A DNA stretch of 64,000 nt from Pseudoalteromonas sp. N1230-9 (GTDB lineage Bacteria; Pseudomonadota; Gammaproteobacteria; Enterobacterales; Alteromonadaceae): positions 3,102,001 to 3,166,000 of the forward strand of contig NZ_CP090419.1 in the NCBI RefSeq assembly GCF_032716425.1. The letters run 5' to 3'. The position numbers and the translations under genes are program-made. Below are positions 9,073 through 17,557 of the stretch, piece by piece (position 1 is the first letter of the stretch; every line of letters starts with the position of its first letter). Under the pieces are notes generated by a model. The model was not told the DNA's origin. It saw nothing but the letters and a program-made list of their open reading frames with translations, and made no database searches.

Positions 9073-9354
9073 ATGGCAGTAGCCAGCGCGAGGCATATCT
9101 TAGTAGACAGTGAAGCACACTGTTTAGACTTAAAACAGCAAATAGAACAGGGTGCAAACTTTGCAGATCTTGCACGAGCTCACTCAAATTGCCCATCAGG
9201 TCAAGATGGCGGTGCATTAGGTGAGTTTGGACCAGGGATGATGGTGCCAGAATTCGATAAAGTGGTATTCTCAGCTCCAGTAAACCAAGTACAAGGCCCT
9301 GTTCAGACTCAGTTCGGTTATCACTTACTTGAAGTCACCAGCCGTACAGATTGA
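9073..9354 (+). CDS. ppiC: Peptidyl-prolyl cis-trans isomerase C (parvulin)
   Basis: A single-domain parvulin of 93 residues, the same length as E. coli PpiC. It catalyses cis-trans isomerisation of X-Pro bonds in the cytoplasm. Visible hallmarks are ARHILV at the start, SNCPSGQDGGALGEFGPGMMVPEFD in two adjoining motifs, and QFGYHLLEV at the end. The frame opens earlier at TTG 9058, but ATG 9073 has GGGGAG six bases upstream and gives the family N-terminus. A strong terminator follows. Confidence 0.93.
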   Translation: MAVASARHILVDSEAHCLDLKQQIEQGANFADLARAHSNCPSGQDGGALGEFGPGMMVPEFDKVVFSAPVNQVQGPVQTQFGYHLLEVTSRTD

Positions 9355-9372
9355 TACAAATACCAATAAATG

Positions 9373-9396
9373 AGCCGCTTACAGCGGCTTTTTTTT
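9373..9396 (+). terminator. Rho-independent terminator after ppiC
   Basis: The inverted repeat AGCCGCT / AGCGGCT with a three-base loop TAC is followed by eight T residues. It separates ppiC from the following GST gene, whose ribosome site begins a few bases later. Confidence 0.9.
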
Positions 9397-9411
9397 CGAC
9401 AGGAGATCATC

Positions 9412-9990
9412 ATGGAATTACTCGGTTCAACAACTTCTCCCTTTGTTAGACGTATTCGAATATGGGCTGACTTAAATGGACTTGCTTTAGTATTTAAAAA
9501 TCTAGATATATTTTCTGAGCAAGATAGGCAGACGATGATAACTCATAGCCCTGCAAGAAAAATTCCTATCCTTATTGATAATGGCTTTAGCTTATACGAT
9601 TCAAATTCAATTATTCGCTACCTACTCGAAAAAACAAATCAGCCACTGTTGAGTTGGCGACAAGAAAACTTTCTTACCATCATTAATGCCTGTAATGACT
9701 CATTAGTAGAAATACTACTATGCCAACGCTCAGGGTTCGATACACACACTGACAAACTGTTTTTTAATTTACAGAATGAACGAATTGCTGAAACATTAAC
9801 CTATTTAAATAATCATTTATCTGAGCCAGTATTTAAAAGCTGTGAATACCTCAACATCAGTTTATACTGCTTGCTAGATTGGATCCGCTTCCGCGAATTA
9901 ACTGATTTTAGCCAACTAGAAAAGTTAGTTGGTTTTTATCATGAATTCGCCGATAAAGCGGCGGTACAACAAACAGATCCACGAAAATAA
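9412..9990 (+). CDS. Glutathione S-transferase family protein
   Basis: A 192-residue protein beginning MELLGSTTSPFVRRIRIWADL, the thioredoxin-like N-terminal domain of GSTs (the active-site Ser/Cys region is SPFVRR). PARKIPILIDNGFSLYDSNSIIRYL contains the cis-Pro and the glutathione-binding D-S pair. The C-terminal helical domain is present but poorly conserved. It is cytoplasmic and the substrate is unknown. ATG 9412 has AGGAG at 9401-9405. The frame extends back to 9370 only through the ppiC terminator. The DUF2750 gene follows after 16 bases, so the two may share a transcript. Confidence 0.8.
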   Translation: MELLGSTTSPFVRRIRIWADLNGLALVFKNLDIFSEQDRQTMITHSPARKIPILIDNGFSLYDSNSIIRYLLEKTNQPLLSWRQENFLTIINACNDSLVEILLCQRSGFDTHTDKLFFNLQNERIAETLTYLNNHLSEPVFKSCEYLNISLYCLLDWIRFRELTDFSQLEKLVGFYHEFADKAAVQQTDPRK

Positions 9991-10006
9991 GATAAGGGTT
10001 AGGCAA

Positions 10007-10357
10007 ATGAGCGATATCGAAATTGAATCAGAATTAGTAAGCTTCGTTGAAAAAGTTCGTCTCAACGAGACAATGTGGGCACTCGGTGCCGAAGATGGTG
10101 GTTTTGTTGTCTGTGAGTCAAACCAATTTAGCGACACTGATGTCCTATTACTTTGGGGCACCGAAGACGCCGCCAAAGCACAATGCAAAGACGAATGGCA
10201 AGACTATACGCCAGTTGAAATTGGCTTAGACGAGTTTCTTGATGAATGGGTTGAAGACCTAAACGAAGATGATGCACTGGTTGGTTTAAACTGGAATGAT
10301 GACCAAGTCTGTGTAGAAATCGAGCCTGTGGGACTTGCTAAAGCGCTTTGTGACTAA
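10007..10357 (+). CDS. DUF2750-like protein
   Basis: A small (116 residues), very acidic cytoplasmic protein. Segments such as GAEDGGFVV, LLLWGTEDAAKAQCKDEW and EIGLDEFLDEWVEDL match my memory of the DUF2750 family, which has no known function. ATG 10007 is preferred over the upstream in-frame start at 9929, because the latter would overlap the GST gene and an AAGGGTTAGG sequence lies just before 10007. It probably lies in one transcript with the GST gene. Confidence 0.7.
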   Translation: MSDIEIESELVSFVEKVRLNETMWALGAEDGGFVVCESNQFSDTDVLLLWGTEDAAKAQCKDEWQDYTPVEIGLDEFLDEWVEDLNEDDALVGLNWNDDQVCVEIEPVGLAKALCD

Positions 10358-10459
10358 CCCTATCACGGCACTACGTTCACTATCGTAGTGTCGTTAGGCT
10401 GGAAACTAAACGTTGTTCAGGTATACTCTTTAAAGCGTCTTTATTATCAAGGTATTAGG

Positions 10460-11137
10460 TTGAAGTCCCATCTCGGTCGCCGGCCCTTTTCGGCCATGGA
10501 ATTACATACCCTGTATAACGGTTACATCTACAGTGATCAACGCCTTCCTCGTGAGCAAGCAAAGCACTGGCACTTTTGGCTGCCTTTGTTTGCTTATTAC
10601 ACCGGTGCCTACAGCGATGAAATTGGTCATTTAACTCTAGATAACATTACCACTTGTGATGGTATTCGCTGCTTTGATTTTCACACTCATGGTAAGATAA
10701 AACCACGCTATGTGCCCATCCACAATGCATTACTTAATGCAGGACTTGATCAATACTTAAATTTTTTAAGCGAACAAAACCAACAACGGTTAATGTTTGA
10801 TTTACCGGCTAAGTCAGGCCGCTATAGCGAAAAAGTACGCATTTGGTTTTCCGGTGAAGGTGAACGTGCTGGTTATTTACAAAAATGTGCTATTCCCAGT
10901 GTTGACCAACAAGGAATGAAAACGGCGATTAGTAGCTTACGGCTCAACTTTGAACAACAAATTCGTATTCATGCACTGCAAGCAAACAGCAAAGATGCCT
11001 TTAACTACTTACTTGGTTTTAAAGATTTCAACGAGCAACGTTTTACGGATATGCCACTATTAAACACCGTGCTACAAAATGTGCGACAAATCAACCCGCA
11101 ACTACATTGGCAACGCTTCATCGACCGCCATCATTAG
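10460..11137 (+). CDS. Tyrosine-recombinase-like protein lacking catalytic residues
   Basis: About 225 residues, resembling only the catalytic half of phage-type integrases. WLPLFAYYTGAYSDEIGHL matches the region that normally reads TGAR.xE, and a K..YVPIHNALL stretch follows. The box I Arg is Tyr here (codon at 10610). Box II reads SSLRLNF, keeping Arg but losing both His positions. The segment after LLGF ends in RFTDM with no nucleophilic Tyr. The N-terminal core-binding domain is missing. TTG 10460 has AAGG seven bases upstream; GTG 10388 also opens the frame but lies in a hairpin. It is probably not a recombinase and may be a DNA-binding relic or repurposed protein. No att repeats or other mobile genes are nearby. 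Confidence 0.6.
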   Translation: MKSHLGRRPFSAMELHTLYNGYIYSDQRLPREQAKHWHFWLPLFAYYTGAYSDEIGHLTLDNITTCDGIRCFDFHTHGKIKPRYVPIHNALLNAGLDQYLNFLSEQNQQRLMFDLPAKSGRYSEKVRIWFSGEGERAGYLQKCAIPSVDQQGMKTAISSLRLNFEQQIRIHALQANSKDAFNYLLGFKDFNEQRFTDMPLLNTVLQNVRQINPQLHWQRFIDRHH

Positions 11138-11249
11138 CTGACAAACTTTGTTACTAACTATTTATTACTGTTCAAATTAAAACCTGATAGCATGGTATTT
11201 CGCCCCTCATAGCAGGTGCCTTTCTAACAACAAAAAATCAGGGATACTT

Positions 11250-13820
11250 ATGTTCTTAAAAAGTCTATTAACAGTGAGTGTTGCACTTGCTGTTAGCTCA
11301 GCCCATGCCAATGAATATGTTATCGAAAAGCTTGCCAAGCCTAGCTCACAACAAGTAAAACTTACGCTTGATCCTGCAAAAGACAATTTTTCTGGTCATA
11401 CCGACATTGCCCTTGAAGTACTTAAAGCAACGAATTATATCGAACTAAACGGTATTGATTACGCTGTGAGTATGGCCAAGATTTTAGGTGCAGAGAACTG
11501 CGACCTCAGTGCTGAAATGCTAAAAACAGGTAAAGTTAAATTCACCTGTGATGAAAAAATTCAGCCTGGTAAATACACTTTAAAGATTGATTTTACAGCA
11601 CCTTACAACCGTCAAAGTGTCGGTTTATATAAAACGCTTGATCAGGGTACGCCTTACCTATTTACTCAATTTGAAATGAGCGATGCCCGCCGTGCATTCC
11701 CTGTATTTGACGAGCCTAGCTATAAAATTCCATTCCAGCTAACAATCACAGCGCCAACATCTCAAAAAGTGTATGCCAACACACCAGTATTAAAAACCAA
11801 GGTTGATGGCGAGATGACAACACACTTTTTTGATAAAACGCCGCCTATTCCTTCTTACTTAGTAGCAATGGCTGTAGGCCCATTTGAAGAGCTTGAAATT
11901 AAAGGCATGCCAATTCCTGGTCGTGTACTGACACCGCAAGGTAAAATTCACCTTGCTGATTACGCAAAAGAAAACATGCCGCGCGTATTAAAAGCACTGG
12001 AAGATTACTTTGGCATCCCATACGTTTATAAAAAACTGGATTCAGTTGCGGTACCAGAATTCCCATTTGGCGCGATGGAAAATGCAGGCCTTGTTACTTA
12101 CCGTGAAGATATTCTTCTAGTCGACCTTGCCACTGCAACACGTAGTAAAAAAGAGCGCAATGTATCAATCATTGCCCATGAATTAGCTCACCAATGGTAC
12201 GGTAACCTAGTCACCATGAAATGGTGGAATGATTTATGGTTAAACGAAGCGTTTGCAAGCTGGATGGCTGCGAAAATCACCGCACAAATCAACCCTGAGT
12301 TTGAGTCACACCTAGACTTACCACAAAACCATGTAATGGCACTCGATGCACGCTTAAGTACTAAGCCTATTCGTAAGCCAATAAAAACCGAAGCTGACAT
12401 CATGGATGGCCTTGGCCTTGCTTACAGTAAAGGCAGTGCGGTGCTTTCAATGGTGGAGAACTGGATTGGCGAAGAAGCATTCCAGCAAGGTATTCAAGCT
12501 TACTTGAAGAAGTTCTCATATAAAAATGCAGAAGCAGCAGACCTTTGGCAAGCATTAGGCGAAGCCTCGAATAAAGACGTTGCAAGTGTACTAAAATCGT
12601 TTATCGAACAATCATCTTTCCCACTTATCAAAGTAACCCAAGACGGTAAGAAAATTAATATTAGCCAAAGCCGCTTTGTGAATGCCGGTGTTGATGCGCC
12701 AGGACAACTGTGGAATGTTCCGGTTGCAATTAAATATGGTGCAGGCGATAAAGTTGAAACAGCCAATATATTACTGAACAAAGAGACACAACAGCTAACC
12801 CTCGATTTTGAACCTGAGTGGATTTATCCAGATCAAGGCGCCATGGGTTATTACCGCTGGCTATTAGATGACGCACAGTTTAGTGCCCTACTCGACAACG
12901 CAGCGGATAAGCTAACCGTGCGAGAGCGCTTAGCGCTTCTTTCGGCGGTAGACTCCCTATTAGATGCAGGCGTTATTTCTGCTGCAAATCTAATGCAAAC
13001 CCTTGAAGCATTCGTAAGCGATGCGCACCCGCTTGTTGCTAATACAGCCCTTGGTTATTTAGCGTCGCAAAAACGTGTATTTGAAGATGACAGCAACCGT
13101 GATTTATGGCCTAAATTTATCCGTAACAGCATTGCACCAGCGGCGAAGCAATACGGTCTAACAGCAAAAGTGAATGAAGATGCTGCTGTATCACAATTAC
13201 GCGCACAGGTTATTAGCCGTTTAGGTTTTGATGGCGAAGATCAAAAAGTGATTGATACAGCAAAAGCACAAGCAGCGCTTTATTTGAATAACCCTGAAAA
13301 TGTTGACCCATATTTAGCTTCAACCTACCTAAATTTAGCAGCCTATCACGGCGATGCAAAGCTCCTTGAAAAGTACAAGCAAACCTTTAAAACAACCAAA
13401 GACCCGCAAGTACGTACTAAGATGCTAGCTGCGATGGGGTATTTCGGAAAGCCTGAGCTACAAAAAGCGGTATTAGATTATAGCCTAACAGATGAAGTAA
13501 CGGCCTCAGATATGCGAACATTATTAGGTGGCCTAAGTTATGGTAAAGAACGCCAAGCATTGTTCATTGATTGGATCTACAAAAATTACGATGCTATCAC
13601 TAAGAGCTTACCGCCTTTCTTTGTTCCAAACTTGCCGTTTTTCACAACCGCAAACTGTGATGCGAAAAGCCTAGAAAAAACAAAAACCTTCTTTACAGAT
13701 AAAATTTCTGAACAACCTGGCTATGCTCGCACTTTGAGCAAGTTAGAGGAAGGAGTGAATGATTGTATCGCACTTAAGAAACGTGAGCTAAGCTCAGTGA
13801 ATAGTTTTCTTAAACGCTAA
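11250..13820 (+). CDS. Secreted M1-family zinc aminopeptidase
   Basis: 856 residues with a signal peptide (cleavage near AHA-NEY, residue 20). The M1 hallmarks are the exopeptidase motif GAMENAG (about residue 275) and HELAHQW with the third zinc ligand in LNEAFASW (about residues 307-335). A long ERAP1-like helical C-terminal domain follows. It should remove N-terminal residues from peptides in the periplasm or outside the cell, supporting protein use as a nutrient. It is related to but distinct from cytoplasmic PepN, which has no signal peptide. The gene is flanked downstream by a strong bidirectional terminator. Confidence 0.92.
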   Translation: MFLKSLLTVSVALAVSSAHANEYVIEKLAKPSSQQVKLTLDPAKDNFSGHTDIALEVLKATNYIELNGIDYAVSMAKILGAENCDLSAEMLKTGKVKFTCDEKIQPGKYTLKIDFTAPYNRQSVGLYKTLDQGTPYLFTQFEMSDARRAFPVFDEPSYKIPFQLTITAPTSQKVYANTPVLKTKVDGEMTTHFFDKTPPIPSYLVAMAVGPFEELEIKGMPIPGRVLTPQGKIHLADYAKENMPRVLKALEDYFGIPYVYKKLDSVAVPEFPFGAMENAGLVTYREDILLVDLATATRSKKERNVSIIAHELAHQWYGNLVTMKWWNDLWLNEAFASWMAAKITAQINPEFESHLDLPQNHVMALDARLSTKPIRKPIKTEADIMDGLGLAYSKGSAVLSMVENWIGEEAFQQGIQAYLKKFSYKNAEAADLWQALGEASNKDVASVLKSFIEQSSFPLIKVTQDGKKINISQSRFVNAGVDAPGQLWNVPVAIKYGAGDKVETANILLNKETQQLTLDFEPEWIYPDQGAMGYYRWLLDDAQFSALLDNAADKLTVRERLALLSAVDSLLDAGVISAANLMQTLEAFVSDAHPLVANTALGYLASQKRVFEDDSNRDLWPKFIRNSIAPAAKQYGLTAKVNEDAAVSQLRAQVISRLGFDGEDQKVIDTAKAQAALYLNNPENVDPYLASTYLNLAAYHGDAKLLEKYKQTFKTTKDPQVRTKMLAAMGYFGKPELQKAVLDYSLTDEVTASDMRTLLGGLSYGKERQALFIDWIYKNYDAITKSLPPFFVPNLPFFTTANCDAKSLEKTKTFFTDKISEQPGYARTLSKLEEGVNDCIALKKRELSSVNSFLKR

Positions 13821-13832
13821 CAACCACGTTAA

Positions 13833-13858
13833 ATAAGGGCCACATGTGTGGCCCTTAT
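13833..13858. terminator. Bidirectional terminator between convergent genes
   Basis: A perfect 12-bp inverted repeat (ATAAGGGCCACA / TGTGGCCCTTAT) with a two-base centre lies between the M1 peptidase gene and the convergent small gene, touching the latter's stop codon. Confidence 0.8.
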
Positions 13859-14223
13859 CATTGTGCTAAAATAGTACTTAGCTGCTTAATAAATAATTCA
13901 ACGGCTTGAGTGGTTGTCACTTTAAAAGCAACGCCATAATGAATGGGCTGAGCACTTTTATAAATCCGTGTAGGGAAACGTGTCATTTCACTACTATGAA
14001 AGTAATCTTTAACTCTAGAGATACCTTCCAAAGCTTCAAAATCAGCGCTAAACACTTCAAAAGCAGGCCTTATAATTAATTTAGCCTGACCACTTTGCTC
14101 ATGCACATAAAACGCCTCTTTGGAGTGAGCAAGCATGAACTCGTTAATATTTTTTATTTTAAAGTTACTACGACAGCCTAATTTTATAAGCTGTTCACTA
14201 AGTTGTGCTGCAGATAAAGACAA
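13858..14223 (-). CDS. Hypothetical protein, 121 residues
   Basis: I do not recognise this protein. It is a soluble, mixed alpha/beta protein without signal peptide or membrane segment. It starts with a helix (SAAQLSEQLIKLGC), has a strand-rich centre (QAKLIIRPAFE) and ends with a helix (AVELFIKQLSTIL). It contains only one Cys pair of uncertain meaning and no catalytic motif that I can name. Codon use resembles its neighbours and the gene has its own 3' terminator, so it is probably real. It may be co-directional with the TolB-like gene 64 bases upstream. Confidence 0.6.
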   Translation of the reverse strand: MSLSAAQLSEQLIKLGCRSNFKIKNINEFMLAHSKEAFYVHEQSGQAKLIIRPAFEVFSADFEALEGISRVKDYFHSSEMTRFPTRIYKSAQPIHYGVAFKVTTTQAVELFIKQLSTILAQ

Positions 14224-14287
14224 GTGCGCGCCTTGTTAAAAATGATCAATAATAAATACAGTACAGTAATCTGTTGAAAATCGTTAC

Positions 14288-15157
14288 TTATTTATTACAC
14301 ACAAATGCAAGCTTACGATTATGATAACTTAATCGTGTAATTGAGGTTTCACAATAACGACCTAAATCAAGCCACTGCGATACCCCCCCTGCATCAGTCA
14401 AATCACGTTTATAAATACGGCTTTGAACTGCATACGCCACGGTGTGCTCATTCACTAATGTAAAATCTTGTACTGCTTCAGGTAATCGAAATAAATCAGC
14501 AACTTCACTCGTTTTAGGTGAAAAGCGCGCCAACCAATGCTGGTTATCTTTTTTGTAGCTAAACAAAAAGCTGTTTGTGTGTTTATCAAAAATAAGTGTA
14601 CGACCAATATCACCGGCAATAACTTGAGGTTTAGCAGCAGCGAGTGATGTGTATTGTAAGGTATGTGGTTCCCCCAAAATAAACATAACAAGATCATTGT
14701 CGGCTCCCCAAGCATGGTAGCCAACAGGCTCAATCCATTCAAAAATACGACTCGCTTGTTGGTCTGATTTTAAAGGGTATTGCCACAATTTTTGCTTACC
14801 ATCCTTTTCCACCACGATGGCTGATAAAGCCTGTTTGTCAGGCATTAAAGTAGGTGAATATTCACTAACAGGAGAATTGGTTAGGTTAAAGGCACTTTGA
14901 CTGGCAAAATCAAAATAATACAAGTCAGTTTGTGATTGCCCCTGCTCAGCAATTACTTCATGGGTATAATAAACACCTTGGTCAATCAAAAATGGTTGAT
15001 TGTTATAGCTTGTATCATCGGTAATACGAGACACCTTCATGCCATAAGGTGTATCCAGATCAGCTAATAATATTTCGCTTTTCGGCATCGCAGCATCCAC
15101 TGCACTTGATAAAAATGTACTTGTCAGTGCAAAAAATAAAGGCGAAATTAATTTCAT
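14288..15157 (-). CDS. Secreted TolB-like beta-propeller protein
   Basis: 289 residues with a signal peptide (hydrophobic residues 4-20, cleavage near VDA-AMP). The body shows repeated strand patterns of the PD40/WD40-like type, for example DLYYFDFASQSAFNLTNSPVSEYSPTLMPD, split over blades, and RIFEWIEPVGYHAWGADNDLVMF. This is the pattern of TolB-type propellers, which usually mediate protein contacts or bind ligands in the periplasm. No enzymatic motif is visible. Only about five blades fit in this length. A precise function cannot be given. It is divergent from the phosphoribulokinase gene. Confidence 0.6.
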   Translation of the reverse strand: MKLISPLFFALTSTFLSSAVDAAMPKSEILLADLDTPYGMKVSRITDDTSYNNQPFLIDQGVYYTHEVIAEQGQSQTDLYYFDFASQSAFNLTNSPVSEYSPTLMPDKQALSAIVVEKDGKQKLWQYPLKSDQQASRIFEWIEPVGYHAWGADNDLVMFILGEPHTLQYTSLAAAKPQVIAGDIGRTLIFDKHTNSFLFSYKKDNQHWLARFSPKTSEVADLFRLPEAVQDFTLVNEHTVAYAVQSRIYKRDLTDAGGVSQWLDLGRYCETSITRLSYHNRKLAFVCNK

Positions 15158-15323
15158 GTTGCTCTCTCGTTTTAATTTTTATTCGCTCATGATAGCGTTA
15201 TTTAATTGGCCAGTCACTTGACCTTACTATACTCGACCTTTATAACTAAGGCGTGTTTGTTTTTTGTTACTTTAACTAAGTGCTTGAGCAAATAACACGA
15301 CTTCACTAATAACGAGAACAATT

Positions 15324-16223
15324 ATGTCAGCTAAACACCCAATTATCGCAATTACCGGCTCATCTGGTGCAGGCACAACCACCACCACGAATGCCATTAA
15401 GCATATCTTTAGAAGCTTAAATATTGATGCGGCCTTTATCGAGGGTGATAGCTTTCATCGTTATACGCGTCCTGAAATGGATAAAAAAGTTCGTGAAGCA
15501 CAGCAAGAGGGCAAGCACATAAGCTATTTTGGTCGTGAAGCTAACGACTTTGGTGCACTCGAAGAATTATTCTACCAATATGGTGAAACTGGCCAAGGAA
15601 AAATTAGACGCTACTTACATACTTTCGACGAAGCGGTTCCTTATAACCAATTACCGGGAACCTTTACACCTTGGCAAGATTTAGAATCAAATACAGATAT
15701 CTTGTTCTATGAAGGTCTACATGGTGGTGCTGTCGATGAGAATCATGATGTTGCTAAGCATGTCGATTTATTGATTGGCATGGTGCCTATCATCAACCTT
15801 GAATGGATCCAAAAACTAATCCGTGATACCTCAGAACGAGGCCACTCTCGCGAGGCTGTCATGGGCTCAATTGTGCGCAGTATGGACGACTACATCAACC
15901 ACATTACACCACAATTCTCACGTACTCATATTAACTTCCAGCGCGTGCCAACGGTTGATACTTCAAACCCATTTAGCGCTAAAGATATTCCGTCACTAGA
16001 CGAAAGCTTTGTTGTTATCCGTTTTCGTGGCATTGAAGATGTAGATTTTCCATATTATCTACGCATGATTGAAGGTAGTTTTATGTCACGTATAAACACC
16101 CTCGTTGTACCAGGTGGGAAAATGGGTTTGGCGATGGAACTTGTTTTAACACCGCTAATCAAAGACATCATTTTGAAAAAACGTGCGCTGGAAAATTTAG
16201 CCCCAGTTGACTTGCCGATTTAA
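15324..16223 (+). CDS. Phosphoribulokinase-like kinase (PrkB type)
   Basis: A 299-residue P-loop kinase. The Walker A is GSSGAGTTTTT, followed by FIEGDSFHRY with the catalytic Asp region, and DILFYEGLHGG. It matches the short phosphoribulokinase class found in many non-autotrophic gammaproteobacteria, such as E. coli PrkB/YhfA-region proteins. No RuBisCO or Calvin-cycle gene is present, so CO2 fixation is not implied and the physiological substrate is uncertain. The following yjjX gene begins 50 bases after its stop. Confidence 0.85.
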   Translation: MSAKHPIIAITGSSGAGTTTTTNAIKHIFRSLNIDAAFIEGDSFHRYTRPEMDKKVREAQQEGKHISYFGREANDFGALEELFYQYGETGQGKIRRYLHTFDEAVPYNQLPGTFTPWQDLESNTDILFYEGLHGGAVDENHDVAKHVDLLIGMVPIINLEWIQKLIRDTSERGHSREAVMGSIVRSMDDYINHITPQFSRTHINFQRVPTVDTSNPFSAKDIPSLDESFVVIRFRGIEDVDFPYYLRMIEGSFMSRINTLVVPGGKMGLAMELVLTPLIKDIILKKRALENLAPVDLPI

Positions 16224-16272
16224 ATCACTCGGGTACACTGCTGACTTAACTAGGAATGATGGAGTCGTCAGC

Positions 16273-16812
16273 TTGAAAGAAACATTACGTGTTATTGTCG
16301 GTTCAAAGAACCCTGTTAAAATTAACGCAGCTAAACATGTCTTTAGCCTTTACTTCCCAGACCATATCATTGAATGCAAAGGTGAACATGCGCCATCTGG
16401 CGTGCCTGATCAGCCGCTAGGTGAAGATGAGACCCGCATAGGTGCTGAAAACCGTGTAAAGTACTGCCAAACTCACTTTGACGCTGACTTTTATGCAGCG
16501 ATGGAAGGTGGCGCAGAACAGTTTAGTTATGGTGCAGCAACCTTTGCCTTTGTGGTTATTGCAAATAAACAACAATTTAGTGTTGGTCGCAGTAGTAACC
16601 TCCCCTTACCGCAATCTTTTTACGATGCCTTACTGGCCGGTAAAGAACTGGGTGACGTCATGGATGATGCGTTCAATACCGTTAATATCAAACAACAAGG
16701 GGGCGCTATTGGCTTATTAACCAATCACCTTGCTACCCGTGAAAGCACCTATACACAAGCGCTTACACTAGCAATGGCGCCATTTTTACACCCGAGCTTA
16801 TTTAATCAGTAG
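16273..16812 (+). CDS. yjjX: Inosine/xanthosine triphosphatase (house-cleaning NTPase)
   Basis: 179 residues, YjjX/NTPase family. It hydrolyses non-canonical ITP and XTP to keep them out of nucleic acids. Signatures are VGSKNPVKINAAKHVF at the N-terminus (nucleotide recognition), SGVPDQPLGEDETRIGAENR, and AAMEGGAE. The frame opens at 16207, but TTG 16273 has GGAG eight bases upstream and gives the family N-terminus, so it is chosen. It precedes yjjG, another nucleotide house-cleaning gene, by 11 bases, and the pair is probably co-transcribed. Confidence 0.88.
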   Translation: MKETLRVIVGSKNPVKINAAKHVFSLYFPDHIIECKGEHAPSGVPDQPLGEDETRIGAENRVKYCQTHFDADFYAAMEGGAEQFSYGAATFAFVVIANKQQFSVGRSSNLPLPQSFYDALLAGKELGDVMDDAFNTVNIKQQGGAIGLLTNHLATRESTYTQALTLAMAPFLHPSLFNQ

Positions 16813-16823
16813 TTAGGATAACC

Positions 16824-17498
16824 ATGAAGTATAGCCACGTATTATTCGATGCCGATGAAACCCTATTCAGTTTTAATGCATTTGAAGGGTTAAAGGTGAT
16901 GTTCGCCAATTATGGCGTAGAATTTACTGATGCAGACTATCAGCATTACCAAGCCACTAATAAACCTCTTTGGGTTGCCTATCAAAAGCATGAGATCACT
17001 GCCAGTGAGCTACAAATAACCCGTTTTACCCAGTGGGCTAACAAACTTAATGTTCCCGCTAAAACTCTCAACGATGGCTTTTTAGATGCAATGGCATCAA
17101 TTTGTGTACCACTACCTGGTGCTGTTGAGTTGTTGGCAAAGTTAAAGCCGCATGCAAAGCTGGGGATTATTACTAATGGCTTTGCAAAATTACAGCAAAA
17201 ACGCCTAGAGCATACAGGTTTACAAGATATGTTTGATTGGCTCGTTATTTCAGAGTTAGTAGGTAAAGCAAAGCCTGCTCCTGAAATTTTTCAGCACACG
17301 TTTCAATTAATGGGCAATCCGCCAAAAGAGCAAATCTTAATGGTTGGTGATACAGCGGCCAGCGATATTTTGGGGGGTCATAATGTGGGTATCGATACGT
17401 GCTGGTTGCAACACCCAGGTGTTCTATTACCTGAAGATATTAAACCAACTTATCAAATCAAGCAGTTAGTAGAGCTTGAAGCTATTCTTGGATTATAA
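16824..17498 (+). CDS. yjjG: Pyrimidine 5'-nucleotidase YjjG (HAD family)
   Basis: A 224-residue HAD-superfamily phosphatase. Motif I is FDADETLFSF (nucleophile and general acid Asp), motif II GIITNGF, motif III KAKPAPEIF, and motif IV MVGDTAASDI. YjjG dephosphorylates pyrimidine and non-canonical nucleoside monophosphates. It lies directly behind yjjX, which produces such monophosphates from ITP/XTP-type precursors, giving a plausible functional pair. A strong terminator follows. Confidence 0.88.
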   Translation: MKYSHVLFDADETLFSFNAFEGLKVMFANYGVEFTDADYQHYQATNKPLWVAYQKHEITASELQITRFTQWANKLNVPAKTLNDGFLDAMASICVPLPGAVELLAKLKPHAKLGIITNGFAKLQQKRLEHTGLQDMFDWLVISELVGKAKPAPEIFQHTFQLMGNPPKEQILMVGDTAASDILGGHNVGIDTCWLQHPGVLLPEDIKPTYQIKQLVELEAILGL

Positions 17499-17507
17499 GC
17501 AAGGCAA

Positions 17508-17536
17508 AAAAAATGACGCTAAAAGCGTCATTTTTT
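17508..17536. terminator. Bidirectional terminator between yjjG and lpxC
   Basis: A 13-bp inverted repeat (AAAAAATGACGCT / AGCGTCATTTTTT, loop AAA) gives an A-stem-T structure that can terminate in both directions. It ends both the yjjX-yjjG transcript and the long dcw/lpxC transcript. Confidence 0.92.
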
Positions 17537-17557
17537 ATAACTGTAATATGCTTGCGA

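Noticed and set aside
10388..11137. Integration site or mobile element suggested by the integrase-like protein
   Set aside because: No flanking direct repeats, tRNA, transposase or phage genes were found, and the protein lacks catalytic residues.
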